64,000 nucleotides of DNA from Ketobacter alkanivorans. GTDB taxonomy: Bacteria; Pseudomonadota; Gammaproteobacteria; Pseudomonadales; Ketobacteraceae. The stretch covers positions 2,881,501 through 2,945,500 of the forward strand of contig NZ_CP022684.1 of NCBI RefSeq assembly GCF_002863865.1, given 5' to 3'. Made by a program: the position numbers and the translations under genes. The notes beneath the pieces were generated by a model that did not search any database, was not told where the DNA came from, and was given only the letters and a program-made list of their open reading frames with translations. Shown piece by piece: positions 7,751 through 16,106 of the stretch (positions are counted from its first letter, which is position 1; each line of letters opens with the position of its first letter).

Positions 7751-9625
7751 ATGGAAGCGACAGCAGCGATGAGGCAATATTGCGTGGCCAGCAGGATGAC
7801 AATTCAAGTTTTGCTGCGGAGTGTGAGGCGGATGGGGCTGTGTGCTTTGTTGTTGCTGAGCGCATATTCGGGGCCGTCAGTTGCTGTTGAAGCAGGGTGG
7901 GATGGGCCGAATAACGATCCGTTTGGGTTGCAACCTAAAGAACGCAATATTGCCCGGATCAAAGAGATACCCATTGCGCTGCCCGGTGAATTCGTTATGG
8001 ATTTACATAGAGCGTCGGATTTTGACAAAACGAATACCTATATTGCTGATCAGCTCGGTAAGGATGATTATGATATCGCCTTGATACCGAACTCAACACT
8101 AAGTGTGGTGAAGTTTCCTGTACCAAAAGGGGGGTGGATCAATTTTAACGATTACTTGGCGATTCTGGAACAGGCACCGGGTGTGGCTGATGCCCAGCCT
8201 AATTTTGTCCGATATACCACCGTTGGCCAAAGCCCTTTTTCTGATCCGCAGGCAAGTAAGCAGTGGTTTTTGCAAGCAATCAATGCTGAGCGCGCGTGGC
8301 GGATAAATCAGGATGCCTCGAGTGTCGTTGTGGCGGTTATTGACGACGCCATTATGGTTCAGCATGAAGATTTACAAGGCAATCTTTGGAGTAACCCAGG
8401 AGAGATCCCGGGCAATAGGATTGATGATGACCGCAATGGATATGTTGATGATATCAACGGCTGGAATTTCGGCGCTAACAATAATGATCCATCTCCAAGA
8501 GGTTCAGGTTGTATTGAAAGTGGGCACGGCACTCATGTGGCAGGTGCGATAGGTGCTGTGGGTGGCAATGGTAAAGGCGTCACGGGTGTTTCACCTAAAG
8601 TAAAGATCATGGCTTTGTCTGCTGGCCGGCCTGATAGTAAGTGTGGTTTTGACTCTGCAGGCATACTGGAGGCTGTTCGGTATGCGGTTGATAACGGAGC
8701 CAAGGTCATCAATCTTAGTTTGGGTGGCCCCATGGGAACTAGAATTGCGAAGCAAACCTATCAGTATGCCAGTGATAAGAATGTATTGCTGGTTGTAGCT
8801 GCGGGCAATGATGGGTTATCCAATGACGTGGAGGATATACCCCAAGGCAGCGAGATCACTCTGACCGCTCTGGTGCGGGACAACAAAGTTGTTCATCAGG
8901 CATTGGCTCCCAGCTATCCAGCTGCGTTTTCCCGCAGCATTGACGGCATGCTGACGGTTGCCAATATGCGCGCTGATACTCAAAATTCAGCAAATCTTTT
9001 TTTATACCGTAGGGACATTCCCTGGGATTACGTAGGTGTTGGGGTGAAAGTCCAAGGTGGAAAGCTGGTGACAAAAGGCTTTAAAAAACTGTCATCGGGA
9101 TCTTGGGTTGTGGGCAGTAGTTATGGTGCCCGTACGGTTCAAATTGGTACACCTGGAACGGATATCTTCAGCACTATTCCCAAGCCCAGTGGTGATGGGG
9201 CTGCGAGTGGCTATGGCATGATGACTGGCACGTCGATGGCCAGTCCGATTACAGCGGGTGCGGCTGCTCTGCTATGGTCGAGCTTTCCTGAGCTGAGTAA
9301 TGTGCAGATCAAGCAGCGCTTATTAGCCAGCGTGAAAAAGAATTCGGATCTGAGCGGTAAGGTTGGCAGTGCGGGGCAATTGGATATCTATGAAGCGTTG
9401 TGCGGTAAGCAGTTTAGTAAACGGGCGACCGGTTGCGATGGCAATAAGCCAAAATCCAAGCCACCTCAGGCTGCGCCCCCTGTCAGTAAACCTGTGCCGA
9501 AACCAGCACCAACACCTGAAACGAAACCGAAGCCAGCACCTGAGCCGAAACCAAAACCAAAACCCACGGCCAATGATTGGTTGCGTGGTGCTGAGGACCC
9601 ATCGGAAGGCAGCATCGAATGGTGA
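7751..9625 (+). CDS. Subtilisin-like (S8) serine protease with propeptide and proline-rich tail
   Basis: The 624-residue product is an exported S8 endopeptidase. A GAGG site precedes ATG 7751; an internal ATG at 7796 would give a more usual signal peptide (hydrophobic GLCALLLLSAYSG). Residues about 75-157 look like an I9-type propeptide ending GVADAQPNFVRY. The catalytic triad is Asp198 (VVAVIDDA), His259 (SGHGTHVAG) and Ser495 (GTSMASP), with oxyanion Asn353 (AAGND), so it should be active. An Asp/Asn-rich loop (222-246) is typical of calcium-binding subtilases. Residues about 568-610 are a Pro/Lys/Glu tail (PKPAPTPE...) that may bind the cell wall. It overlaps the next gene by 7 bases; that gene encodes a lipoprotein resembling its propeptide. 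Its target is unknown; processing of the neighbouring exported proteins is possible. Confidence 0.92.
   Translation: MEATAAMRQYCVASRMTIQVLLRSVRRMGLCALLLLSAYSGPSVAVEAGWDGPNNDPFGLQPKERNIARIKEIPIALPGEFVMDLHRASDFDKTNTYIADQLGKDDYDIALIPNSTLSVVKFPVPKGGWINFNDYLAILEQAPGVADAQPNFVRYTTVGQSPFSDPQASKQWFLQAINAERAWRINQDASSVVVAVIDDAIMVQHEDLQGNLWSNPGEIPGNRIDDDRNGYVDDINGWNFGANNNDPSPRGSGCIESGHGTHVAGAIGAVGGNGKGVTGVSPKVKIMALSAGRPDSKCGFDSAGILEAVRYAVDNGAKVINLSLGGPMGTRIAKQTYQYASDKNVLLVVAAGNDGLSNDVEDIPQGSEITLTALVRDNKVVHQALAPSYPAAFSRSIDGMLTVANMRADTQNSANLFLYRRDIPWDYVGVGVKVQGGKLVTKGFKKLSSGSWVVGSSYGARTVQIGTPGTDIFSTIPKPSGDGAASGYGMMTGTSMASPITAGAAALLWSSFPELSNVQIKQRLLASVKKNSDLSGKVGSAGQLDIYEALCGKQFSKRATGCDGNKPKSKPPQAAPPVSKPVPKPAPTPETKPKPAPEPKPKPKPTANDWLRGAEDPSEGSIEW
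9481..9570 (+). repeat. Imperfect Pro-Lys/Pro-Glu coding repeat
   Basis: Short imperfect repeats of CCn-AAn/GAn codons near the 3' end of the protease gene encode a PKPxPxPE/PKPKPKP tail. Such segments are extended and often cross or contact peptidoglycan. The repeats are coding and in frame. Confidence 0.7.
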
Positions 9626-10017
9626 AACACATGCAGAGCAATAAGCTGATCGTAGTGGTGATATTTATGGTCGTTGCCGTTGGCTGTTTAAAGCAAGAAG
9701 AGCCACTTGAGCAAGCGGAGGTGCTGCCTGATATTTCTGCCCAGGCACTTGAGCAACCGGTAAGTGTACCCTATGAGCTGATAGTGGAGTTGGGCTCAGG
9801 GATTGACCCTGCCGCATTGCAGCAGGCACTGGTTGATTTGAAGCCGGTTTGGAAATGGATTGGGCCCCAAGAGCATAACCTTGTGCTGTTGACCTTTCCG
9901 GATACGGTGGATATGGATGCAGCGGCTACCCGTATACAGGCTTTGGATGGTATTGAAAATGTTCAACCTAATTTCATAATGCAAATCCAGGAGAGTTCTT
10001 TACCAGAATCAAATTAG
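9619..10017 (+). CDS. Lipoprotein resembling a free subtilisin propeptide (I9-like inhibitor)
   Basis: The ATG at 9619 overlaps the protease stop by 7 bases (ATGGTGA). The 132-residue product has a lipobox V-A-V-G-C (Cys23). The rest, about residues 48-127, matches the protease's own propeptide element by element: PYELIVELGSG against GEFVMDLHRAS, NLVLLTFP against LSVVKFPVP, and GIENVQPNFIMQ against GVADAQPNFVRY. I9-type propeptides fold their protease and inhibit it, ending in a tail that sits in the active site. A membrane-bound separate copy would be suited to control or assist the co-encoded protease. The similarity is seen directly in the two sequences; the inhibitory or chaperone role is inferred. 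Confidence 0.72.
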   Translation: MVKHMQSNKLIVVVIFMVVAVGCLKQEEPLEQAEVLPDISAQALEQPVSVPYELIVELGSGIDPAALQQALVDLKPVWKWIGPQEHNLVLLTFPDTVDMDAAATRIQALDGIENVQPNFIMQIQESSLPESN

Positions 10018-10043
10018 GCGATCAGTTTCTGATTGCCGCCTTT
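10017..10043 (+). terminator. Stem-loop at the end of the envelope cluster
   Basis: The bases ggcgatcag (10017-10025) can pair with ctgattgcc (10029-10037), one G-T pair included, across a 3-base loop, directly after the stop of the lipoprotein gene. Only three Ts follow a short GCC, so it is a weak intrinsic terminator at best. Confidence 0.35.
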
Positions 10044-10050
10044 GGCTGTG

Positions 10051-10056
10051 TATAAT
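10051..10056 (+). promoter_or_regulatory. Candidate -10 box for ytoQ
   Basis: A perfect TATAAT lies 45 bases before the ytoQ ATG at 10101, just after the stem-loop that closes the previous gene set. No good -35 hexamer lies 16-18 bases upstream (tctgat at 10028 is the nearest), so the promoter would be weak or need an activator. Confidence 0.45.
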
Positions 10057-10100
10057 GCGATCGAAATCAATATGTGGCCAATATTAAGAGGATGCCGACC

Positions 10101-10538
10101 ATGAGCTGGACAGTGTACTTATCAGGTGAAATTCATACCGACTGGCGCGAACAGATTATTCTGGGAGCTAAGGCCTTGGATCTTGCCATTGAATTCACTT
10201 CTGCGGTAACGGATCACGACGCCAGTGATGCGGCGGGAGATGTGTTGGGTGCCCAGGATAACGGGTTCTGGCGTGACCATCAGTCTTCCAAAGTAAATGC
10301 TATTCGCACCAAGAACCTGATTGAAAAAGCGGACATCGTAGTGGTTCGTTTTGGGGATAAATATAAACAGTGGAATGCCGCTTTCGATGCGGGATACTGT
10401 GCAGCCTTGGGAAAGCCTTACATTACCCTGCATGATGAATCCATTATTCACCCTCTCAAAGAAGTGGATGCCGCCGCCATGGCGTGGGCTCAGACGCCAC
10501 AGCAGGTAGTGGAAGTGTTGCGTTACGTGGTGGGTTGA
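10101..10538 (+). CDS. ytoQ: YtoQ family protein
   Basis: The 145-residue protein starts MSWTVYLSGEIHTDWREQI, which is characteristic of the YtoQ family; the ATG at 10101 fits the family length, while the frame is open upstream to 10074. The family has a nucleoside 2-deoxyribosyltransferase-like (Rossmann-type) fold. Here the motifs include VYLSGEIHTDWR, DNGFWRDHQSSKVNAIR, KADIVVVRFGDKYKQWNAAFDAG and GKPYITLH. The biochemical role is not established. It stands alone between the envelope cluster and a membrane redoxin gene. Confidence 0.85.
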   Translation: MSWTVYLSGEIHTDWREQIILGAKALDLAIEFTSAVTDHDASDAAGDVLGAQDNGFWRDHQSSKVNAIRTKNLIEKADIVVVRFGDKYKQWNAAFDAGYCAALGKPYITLHDESIIHPLKEVDAAAMAWAQTPQQVVEVLRYVVG

Positions 10539-10602
10539 TATCGCAGATTGAAACATCTGATTGCTTCACGCATCTAACAGGATAACCAGGGGGAGTAATC
10601 TG

Positions 10603-11433
10603 ATGAATCGAGTTAAGTCTGTTTTTATTTCGTTATATCTCACGTTGTTGGTGGTGGGGTTGGTGCGTGCATTGTGGCAGTTATCGGTACAGCCTGCCTG
10701 GGGCTGGGTTGTGCTGGCATTGTTACCTGCGCTGGGCTTTTTTGGCTGGGTGTTTGGTTTCCGTGTGGCGCGAACCGGTTATGCTTCTGTGGTGATGTGG
10801 GCTGCTCCGTTGATTGCGTCGGTAGCGATGCTGATTTCAGGGGTGACGTTAGTGGAGCCCTGGATCTGGGTGTTGGATGTGGGGCTGGGCGGCGCTTTAC
10901 TGTATGTATTGTGGTATTCCCGCTACGGAGCGCGTGATAGTTTGGTGTTGCAGTGTGGTAACACTTTGCCCGAATTGGTATTTGAAACAGAGCATGGCCA
11001 GCGTGTCAGTACACAGGATTTTAAGGGCCCGCTGTTACTGTTGTTTTATCGGGGAAATTGGTGCCCTTTGTGTATGGCGCAGATTCGCGAAGTGGCTGAT
11101 CAGTACAACGAATTAGCCGCAAAAGGTGTGAATTTGTTAATGATCAGCCCGCAATCTCACAATAATACAGCGGCGTTGGCCCAGAGGTTCTCTGTGCCCA
11201 TGCAGTTTTTGGTGGATAGGGATTTGGCGGCGGCAAGGAAATTAGGTATTGAAGCGGTTGCCGGTTTGCCCGCAGGATTGGAAGTGCTGGGGTACGATAG
11301 TGATACAGTTATGCCTACGGTTGTTATTACTGATGCGAAGCACAATATTATTTTTGTTGATCAGACCGACAATTACCGAGTGCGGCCAGAGCCCGCGACA
11401 TTTATGCAGGCTCTGGCGGCGGCAGGCCTGTAA
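10603..11433 (+). CDS. Membrane-anchored redoxin (AhpC/TSA-like domain)
   Basis: ATG 10603 follows a GGGGG site at about 10589-10593, so it is chosen over an upstream TTG. The 276-residue product has four membrane segments (about 8-26, 33-53, 62-84, 88-105) and then a thioredoxin-fold domain (about 118-276). The redox motif is N-W-C-P-L-C (Cys154, Cys157) in the family context FYRGNWCPLCMAQI. This is an AhpC/TSA-type redoxin, probably a thiol peroxidase or disulfide reductase facing one side of the inner membrane. The fusion to a four-helix membrane anchor is less common than the soluble form. The 3' end faces the barrel protein gene with a 2-base gap. Confidence 0.8.
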   Translation: MNRVKSVFISLYLTLLVVGLVRALWQLSVQPAWGWVVLALLPALGFFGWVFGFRVARTGYASVVMWAAPLIASVAMLISGVTLVEPWIWVLDVGLGGALLYVLWYSRYGARDSLVLQCGNTLPELVFETEHGQRVSTQDFKGPLLLLFYRGNWCPLCMAQIREVADQYNELAAKGVNLLMISPQSHNNTAALAQRFSVPMQFLVDRDLAAARKLGIEAVAGLPAGLEVLGYDSDTVMPTVVITDAKHNIIFVDQTDNYRVRPEPATFMQALAAAGL

Positions 11434-11435
11434 TC

Positions 11436-12089
11436 CTAGTAGAAGCGGGATACCAGTTCCAGCCGCCAGGTGGTGAAATTTGGATTTTCTCCTGCTACAT
11501 CAACGTCCACTTCCGACCACTGGTATGTACCCTTGACTGCAAAATCACGGTTTACATCCCAGCGTAGCCCCAGTCCCAGTTTATAGCTGAAGCCGCTTTC
11601 CACTTTAGTGGGCTGGTAGACGTAGCACGAATACCAGTCGCACCAGCCGTAACTGGGGCCGGTGGCGATGTTAGAGTCGATAGTAGTCCACCCCAGCGAG
11701 CCGGCCACAAAAGGCGAAAATGGTTTGTTGAGCAGGTAGTATACGGCATCAAAATTCAGGCTATAGGTGTACAGCCGGTTGCTGTAGGAGAAATCATCAT
11801 TGGATGGGTCAATGGCTTTGGCGTGAGAGGTATAGTTCATACCTATCCAGTCAAAACTGCCACCTATGGCGAAATTCCCTGTCTTGTTGTACAGATACGC
11901 AAAACCGAACCCCAGATCATCATCCACCTCCAATGAGGAACCGTTGGGGCCCGAGTAGTTCTCGTCTTCAACATAGTTGAAACGGAATGAAAATTCTGAC
12001 GTATAGGGGCGTCGGCTTTGGGCTTGAGCCAGATCTGCTGAAAATACGAATACGAAAATGACCATAAGAAACAGGCGTGATAAAGGCAT
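11436..12089 (-). CDS. Outer-membrane beta-barrel protein
   Basis: The 217-residue product has a signal peptide (residues 1-23, ending AQAQ) and then alternating amphipathic strands rich in Tyr, Trp, Phe and Gly. It ends in ...RLELVSRFY, an aromatic C-terminal strand typical of barrels inserted by the Bam complex. The size suits an 8-stranded barrel of the OmpW/OmpA-like class. The ligand is unknown. A convergent gene ends 2 bases away. Confidence 0.75.
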   Translation of the reverse strand: MPLSRLFLMVIFVFVFSADLAQAQSRRPYTSEFSFRFNYVEDENYSGPNGSSLEVDDDLGFGFAYLYNKTGNFAIGGSFDWIGMNYTSHAKAIDPSNDDFSYSNRLYTYSLNFDAVYYLLNKPFSPFVAGSLGWTTIDSNIATGPSYGWCDWYSCYVYQPTKVESGFSYKLGLGLRWDVNRDFAVKGTYQWSEVDVDVAGENPNFTTWRLELVSRFY

Positions 12090-12309
12090 GTTGCATCCCT
12101 GTAGATTGATAGTAAAACGAATGTCACGGATGTTAGCAGAAAGTTCGGGTGGTGCGTTATACCTGAGTGAGGTGGTTGGCCCCTGTGTTGTTTGAATAAG
12201 AATATGTCAATGCTGAGGCGGAAATGGTCACTGTGTTATGGGGTCTGCTCTGATACTGTACGGTTTATTATGCGGCAGAGCTATTTCTGGGTAGTGGGAA
12301 CGGTGTGTT

Positions 12310-12858
12310 ATGAATTGTGCGACTAAATTCGAGGAGATGTTGCGTTCAGGTGCGGTGGGCACTGAGCAGGCGTTAGCTTATTTTGATGAGCTGGAACCTG
12401 TAAACGTGGCTTTTATGCTGGGGAGCTGGAGAGGCAAAGGCTTTCCTACAGGGCACAAAATGGATGGTTTACTGGAGAACTATAATTGGTACGGAAAGAC
12501 CTTTGAGAGTTCGGAAGACGTACATCCACTGGTGTTCAAACGCACAAATGGCAGCACCGTGCGCCTAAATCCTATTTGGTTTCCCATGAGTGCAGCCCGC
12601 CGTACTCGCCTGGCGACCAGTGGTTTGTCTCGCTTCACCTTCAATATTGCAACGTACTTTCTGAAAACCGGCAAATCCAGAGCACGTCTGCGCATGACGG
12701 AATACCGTGGCAAGGTGAGTGCCACCATGGTTTACGATCAGAAGCCGATCAACGATGTGTTTCGTAAGGTGGATGAAAACCGGGTGCTGGGGGTAATGGA
12801 TCTGAAAGCCAAAGGCTATAAACCATTCTTTTTTGTGCTGGAGCGCGCCACGACCTGA
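12310..12858 (+). CDS. GXWXG/DUF4334 domain protein
   Basis: The 182-residue protein carries the GXWXG motif in ML-GSWRG-KGFPTGH (about residues 37-48), followed by the LLENYNWYGKTF segment, and then the DUF4334 part (RLRMTEYRGKVSATMVYDQKPINDVFRKVDEN). The domain pair is widespread in proteobacteria and actinobacteria. It resembles small lipocalin-like binding domains; no enzyme activity is assigned. Cytosolic, no signal peptide. Confidence 0.8.
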   Translation: MNCATKFEEMLRSGAVGTEQALAYFDELEPVNVAFMLGSWRGKGFPTGHKMDGLLENYNWYGKTFESSEDVHPLVFKRTNGSTVRLNPIWFPMSAARRTRLATSGLSRFTFNIATYFLKTGKSRARLRMTEYRGKVSATMVYDQKPINDVFRKVDENRVLGVMDLKAKGYKPFFFVLERATT

Positions 12859-12892
12859 ATAAAAGAAGCAGCGCGACTATGAGCAGGCAGGT

Positions 12893-13774
12893 TTAGGCGG
12901 CTTTGGCCTGCGGTGCTTGGGGTGGCTGTTGCAACAGGGCGCGCCACTGTTCGATCAAATAACTGTCATCATCATCCCAAGGGTGGAAACCGGGCTTAAA
13001 ATATTGGAACCAGGCAGGCACAACGGTTGCGAACAGGCCGCCGGGTTTGGCCAGTTGCCATACGCCTTTTGCCAGGGTAAGCGGTTGATTTAATAGGCCG
13101 TCTTTACGCAGGAATGCGGCAGTATAGCCGAAGGTATAGAGCAGCAGGAACCAAGTGGCCGGTGCCATCACTTTTACTCTCATTAGGTAGTCGCCGTCAG
13201 TAACCTGATCCAGCAGATCAAAGGCCACAGCCTTGTGCTCGGTTTCTTCAATGGCGTGCCACAGCCACAGCTGACGCACAGAGGGGTCGATCTTGTCGAT
13301 GACATTGTGCTTGGAAAGCAGCCACTGAGCCATGATGGCCGTGATGTGCTCCAATGCTGCAGTGGTGGCCAGCTGTTCTACGTCACTCAGGCTTTTGCGC
13401 CCCCCGGCAATGAACTTTTGAGCCAGGGCCTGGCCGCCTTCAGCCTCCTTTTGATAACCCATCATGGCAAGCATTTTGTTGAACGTGTCGTGCTCCAGCG
13501 AGTGCATGGCCTCCTGGCCGATAAAGCCCGAGATTTCCTTTTGTTGTTTTTTGCTTTGGGCAACATGGCGGAAAGCCCGTACCGAGTCCACGAAGAAGCG
13601 CTCGCCATCGGGAAAGGTCAATGACAAAGCGTTCAGCAAGTGGGTTTGTACCGGCTCGTTGTCATACCAATGTTTGGGAACATTATTGAAGTTGAAGTTC
13701 ATGCGCTGGGGAATAATGGATACGGCTTTGGGCGTTGCTTTGTTGGCCTTGGTGGAACGGAAAAGCTTCAACAT
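12893..13774 (-). CDS. Metal-dependent hydrolase family protein (PF10118-like)
   Basis: The start at 13774 (MLKLFRSTKANKAT) has a GAGG site about 11 bases upstream; a longer frame to 13822 lacks one. The 293-residue product matches the predicted metal-dependent hydrolase family: PQRMNFNFNNVPKHWYDNEP near the N-terminus, then the acidic/histidine motifs GQEAMHSLEH, ALEHITA and AIEETEHKAVAFDLL, which are likely di-metal ligands in a helical bundle. The family often accompanies lipid or sterol metabolism genes, which fits the racemase nearby. A divergent AraC-type regulator begins 124 bases away and may control it. Confidence 0.82.
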   Translation of the reverse strand: MLKLFRSTKANKATPKAVSIIPQRMNFNFNNVPKHWYDNEPVQTHLLNALSLTFPDGERFFVDSVRAFRHVAQSKKQQKEISGFIGQEAMHSLEHDTFNKMLAMMGYQKEAEGGQALAQKFIAGGRKSLSDVEQLATTAALEHITAIMAQWLLSKHNVIDKIDPSVRQLWLWHAIEETEHKAVAFDLLDQVTDGDYLMRVKVMAPATWFLLLYTFGYTAAFLRKDGLLNQPLTLAKGVWQLAKPGGLFATVVPAWFQYFKPGFHPWDDDDSYLIEQWRALLQQPPQAPQAKAA

Positions 13775-13818
13775 AATGACTGCCTCAGATGGGGTTTGGC
13801 CCAAACTCAAAATAAATG

Positions 13819-13831
13819 ACATTCGTGTATG
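13819..13831. promoter_or_regulatory. Candidate TetR-type half-palindrome upstream of the hydrolase gene
   Basis: The 13 bases acattcgtgtatg are identical to the core of the palindromic operator at 23469-23484 in front of the RND pump genes. They lie in the hydrolase/AraC intergenic region, 45 bases upstream of the hydrolase start. The left arm is incomplete here, so binding would be weaker. Confidence 0.35.
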
Positions 13832-13898
13832 AAATATACTATGGTCTAATACTCGTCCATTTGCTGAAAACTGTCTTTTGTGAGAGGGCCAAACTACT

Positions 13899-14936
13899 TT
13901 GAATTTAGGCCACGATAAAAAAACCGTTCTGTTTCAAGGTATTCCAGGCATCTATTTACTGTTGCTGTGTGATGTGATTAAGCAGCTTGGTATGGATGAG
14001 CAGGCCATCATTCACGATATGGGTGTGACCCGTGGTGAATTGCTGCGGCCGGATAGTCGCATCACCATGAAAATGGGGCATATTGCTGCGCAAAGGGGTA
14101 CGGCTCTGGCGGGTGATTTGGGCTTGGGTATGGCCTATGCCCAGGCTTTGAAGGTGACACTGCATGGATCTGTGGGCCTGGTGGCGATGACCAGCCCAAC
14201 TATTGGGGCTGCGTTGCAGGCCATGTCGAGTTTCATTGCACTGCGCGCACCTTTTTTCAAAGCGGCGTTTGAAACCAGCGAGCGTGAGATGCTGGTGTCA
14301 TTGGATCCCACGCTGGAAATGGATGCCCCTATCCGCACGTTTATGACCGAGGCCATTCTGATAGGTGTGACGCTGATGTCAGAGCAATTACTGGGCCGTT
14401 CTTTACAGCAAACCCAAGTGGAAATGACCGGGCCTGAGCCACCCTATTATCAGCGTTATCGAGAGGTATTGCCGGTGCCGGTGCGTTATGACTGCCCGCG
14501 CTGCTGCGTGAGAGCGCCCATTGAATTGTTCCACGCGGTACCTCAGTTGGCCGATCCGGCGGCTGCAGAGCTGGCACGACAACAGTGTGAACTGGAGTAT
14601 CAAGAGTTGTTTCCGGAGCAGGAAACGTTCGCCGATAAGATCGTGCGTCATTTGCAGAATTCCCCGCAGGGAAAATCGTTGCCCACACAAGAAGACGTAG
14701 CTCGACGTTTTCATCTTTCTTCGCGCACCTTAAAGCGACGCCTGCAGGAAGATGGCACCAGCTTTCGTGAATTACTGGAGCAAGAACTCAGGCAGCGGGC
14801 CACCCATATGCTGCAAGAAACGGATCTGGATATATCGGAAATTGCCTATCAGTTGGGGTATCGGGATGTGGGTAACTTTTCCACCGCATTCAAGCGTTGG
14901 ACTTCTAAAACACCCAGAGCGTTTCGCCAGGGGTGA
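13899..14936 (+). CDS. AraC-family regulator with arabinose-binding-type sensor domain
   Basis: The 345-residue protein has an N-terminal effector domain (residues about 15-200; the MKMGHIAAQRGTALAGDLGLGMAYAQALKVTLHGSVG stretch is typical of the PF12625 class). Its C-terminal part is a double helix-turn-helix (about 265-343; EDVARRFHLSSRTLKRRLQ and DISEIAYQLGYRDVGNFSTAFKRW). The start appears to be a TTG at 13899, 10 bases after a GAGAGGG site; no ATG fits. Regulators of this class often control acyl-CoA or sterol catabolic genes. It could act on the racemase gene 30 bases downstream and on the divergent hydrolase gene. Confidence 0.88.
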   Translation: MNLGHDKKTVLFQGIPGIYLLLLCDVIKQLGMDEQAIIHDMGVTRGELLRPDSRITMKMGHIAAQRGTALAGDLGLGMAYAQALKVTLHGSVGLVAMTSPTIGAALQAMSSFIALRAPFFKAAFETSEREMLVSLDPTLEMDAPIRTFMTEAILIGVTLMSEQLLGRSLQQTQVEMTGPEPPYYQRYREVLPVPVRYDCPRCCVRAPIELFHAVPQLADPAAAELARQQCELEYQELFPEQETFADKIVRHLQNSPQGKSLPTQEDVARRFHLSSRTLKRRLQEDGTSFRELLEQELRQRATHMLQETDLDISEIAYQLGYRDVGNFSTAFKRWTSKTPRAFRQG

Positions 14937-14966
14937 TGATTTTTTTGACATGACAGAGGAGGCAGT

Positions 14967-16106
14967 ATGGGACCGTTACAGGGCTTTAAAATAATCGAAT
15001 TGGCAGGCATAGGGCCTGGGCCATTTTGCGGCATGATGTTAGCGGATATGGGGGCGGAGGTGATTCGGGTAGATCGGCCCGGCGGTAATCCGTCAGCCGC
15101 CGGTGGCCATGATATTTTGTTCCGCAATCGTAAGAGTATTGCGGTGGACTTGAAAAGCCGACAGGGGGTGGAGACCGTATTGAAACTCTGTGAGCAGGCA
15201 GACGCAATTTTTGAAGGCTATCGCCCCGGCGTGGCTGAGCGTTTGGGTGTGGGGCCAGAGCAATGTATGGCTCGTAATGGCAAGTTGGTGTATGGCCGCA
15301 TGACCGGTTGGGGGCAAACCGGGCCGCTGGCCAAAACGGCAGGTCACGATATTAATTATATTTCCATCTCGGGTGCGCTCCATGCCATGGGCCGTGCCGG
15401 TGAGAAGCCGATGCCGCCATTGAATCTGGTTGGCGATTTCGGTGGGGGTGGGATGATGATGGCGTTCGGCATTGTCTGTGCGTTATTGGAAGCACAAAAG
15501 TCAGGCAAAGGGCAAACCATTGATTGCTCTATGCATGAAGGATCGGCAGCCCTGATGGCCATGTTCTATGGGCTGAAAGCAAACGGTTTATTCAGCGATA
15601 ACCGCGGCACCCATATGCTGGATACCGGCGCGCATTTTTATGATGTGTACGAAACCAAAGATGGCAGGTATGTCTCTATTGGTTCAATTGAACCGCAGTT
15701 CTATGAATTGTTGAAAGAGAAAGCGGGCTTGCATGTTGAGGCGTTTGGCGAGCAGATGAATCCAAGCCTGTGGCCGCAACAAAAACAACAACTGGAGGCA
15801 ATCTTTAAACGTAAAACCCGTGCCCAGTGGTGTGAGATCATGGAAGGCAGCGATGTTTGTTTTGCCCCTGTGCTGGGCTTGGACGAAGCGCCATCACACC
15901 CTCACAATACAGCGCGTGCTAGCTTTATTGACGTAGAAGGTGTTGTACAGCATGCACCTACGCCGCGTTTTTCCCGAACGCCAAGTGCTAAGCCTGAAGC
16001 CATGCGCACACCAGGTACCCATACTCGTGAAACCTTGCTGGCATTTGGGTTCAGTGATGCCGAAGTCGATCACCTGTTAGAACAGGGGGCGATAGCGCAG
16101 CTTTAA
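14967..16106 (+). CDS. Alpha-methylacyl-CoA racemase (CaiB/BaiF family III)
   Basis: The 379-residue protein matches family III CoA-transferases and in detail alpha-methylacyl-CoA racemase. Its residues His127 (TAGHDINY), Asp157 (LVGDFGGGG) and Glu242 (GSIEPQF) lie one position off the catalytic His126, Asp156 and Glu241 of the Mycobacterium enzyme. The reaction is the interconversion of (R)- and (S)-2-methylacyl-CoA, needed to feed branched fatty acids or sterol side chains into beta-oxidation. It is preceded by a GAGGAGG ribosome site. Its stop overlaps the convergent SnoaL-like gene by 4 bases. Confidence 0.92.
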   Translation: MGPLQGFKIIELAGIGPGPFCGMMLADMGAEVIRVDRPGGNPSAAGGHDILFRNRKSIAVDLKSRQGVETVLKLCEQADAIFEGYRPGVAERLGVGPEQCMARNGKLVYGRMTGWGQTGPLAKTAGHDINYISISGALHAMGRAGEKPMPPLNLVGDFGGGGMMMAFGIVCALLEAQKSGKGQTIDCSMHEGSAALMAMFYGLKANGLFSDNRGTHMLDTGAHFYDVYETKDGRYVSIGSIEPQFYELLKEKAGLHVEAFGEQMNPSLWPQQKQQLEAIFKRKTRAQWCEIMEGSDVCFAPVLGLDEAPSHPHNTARASFIDVEGVVQHAPTPRFSRTPSAKPEAMRTPGTHTRETLLAFGFSDAEVDHLLEQGAIAQL

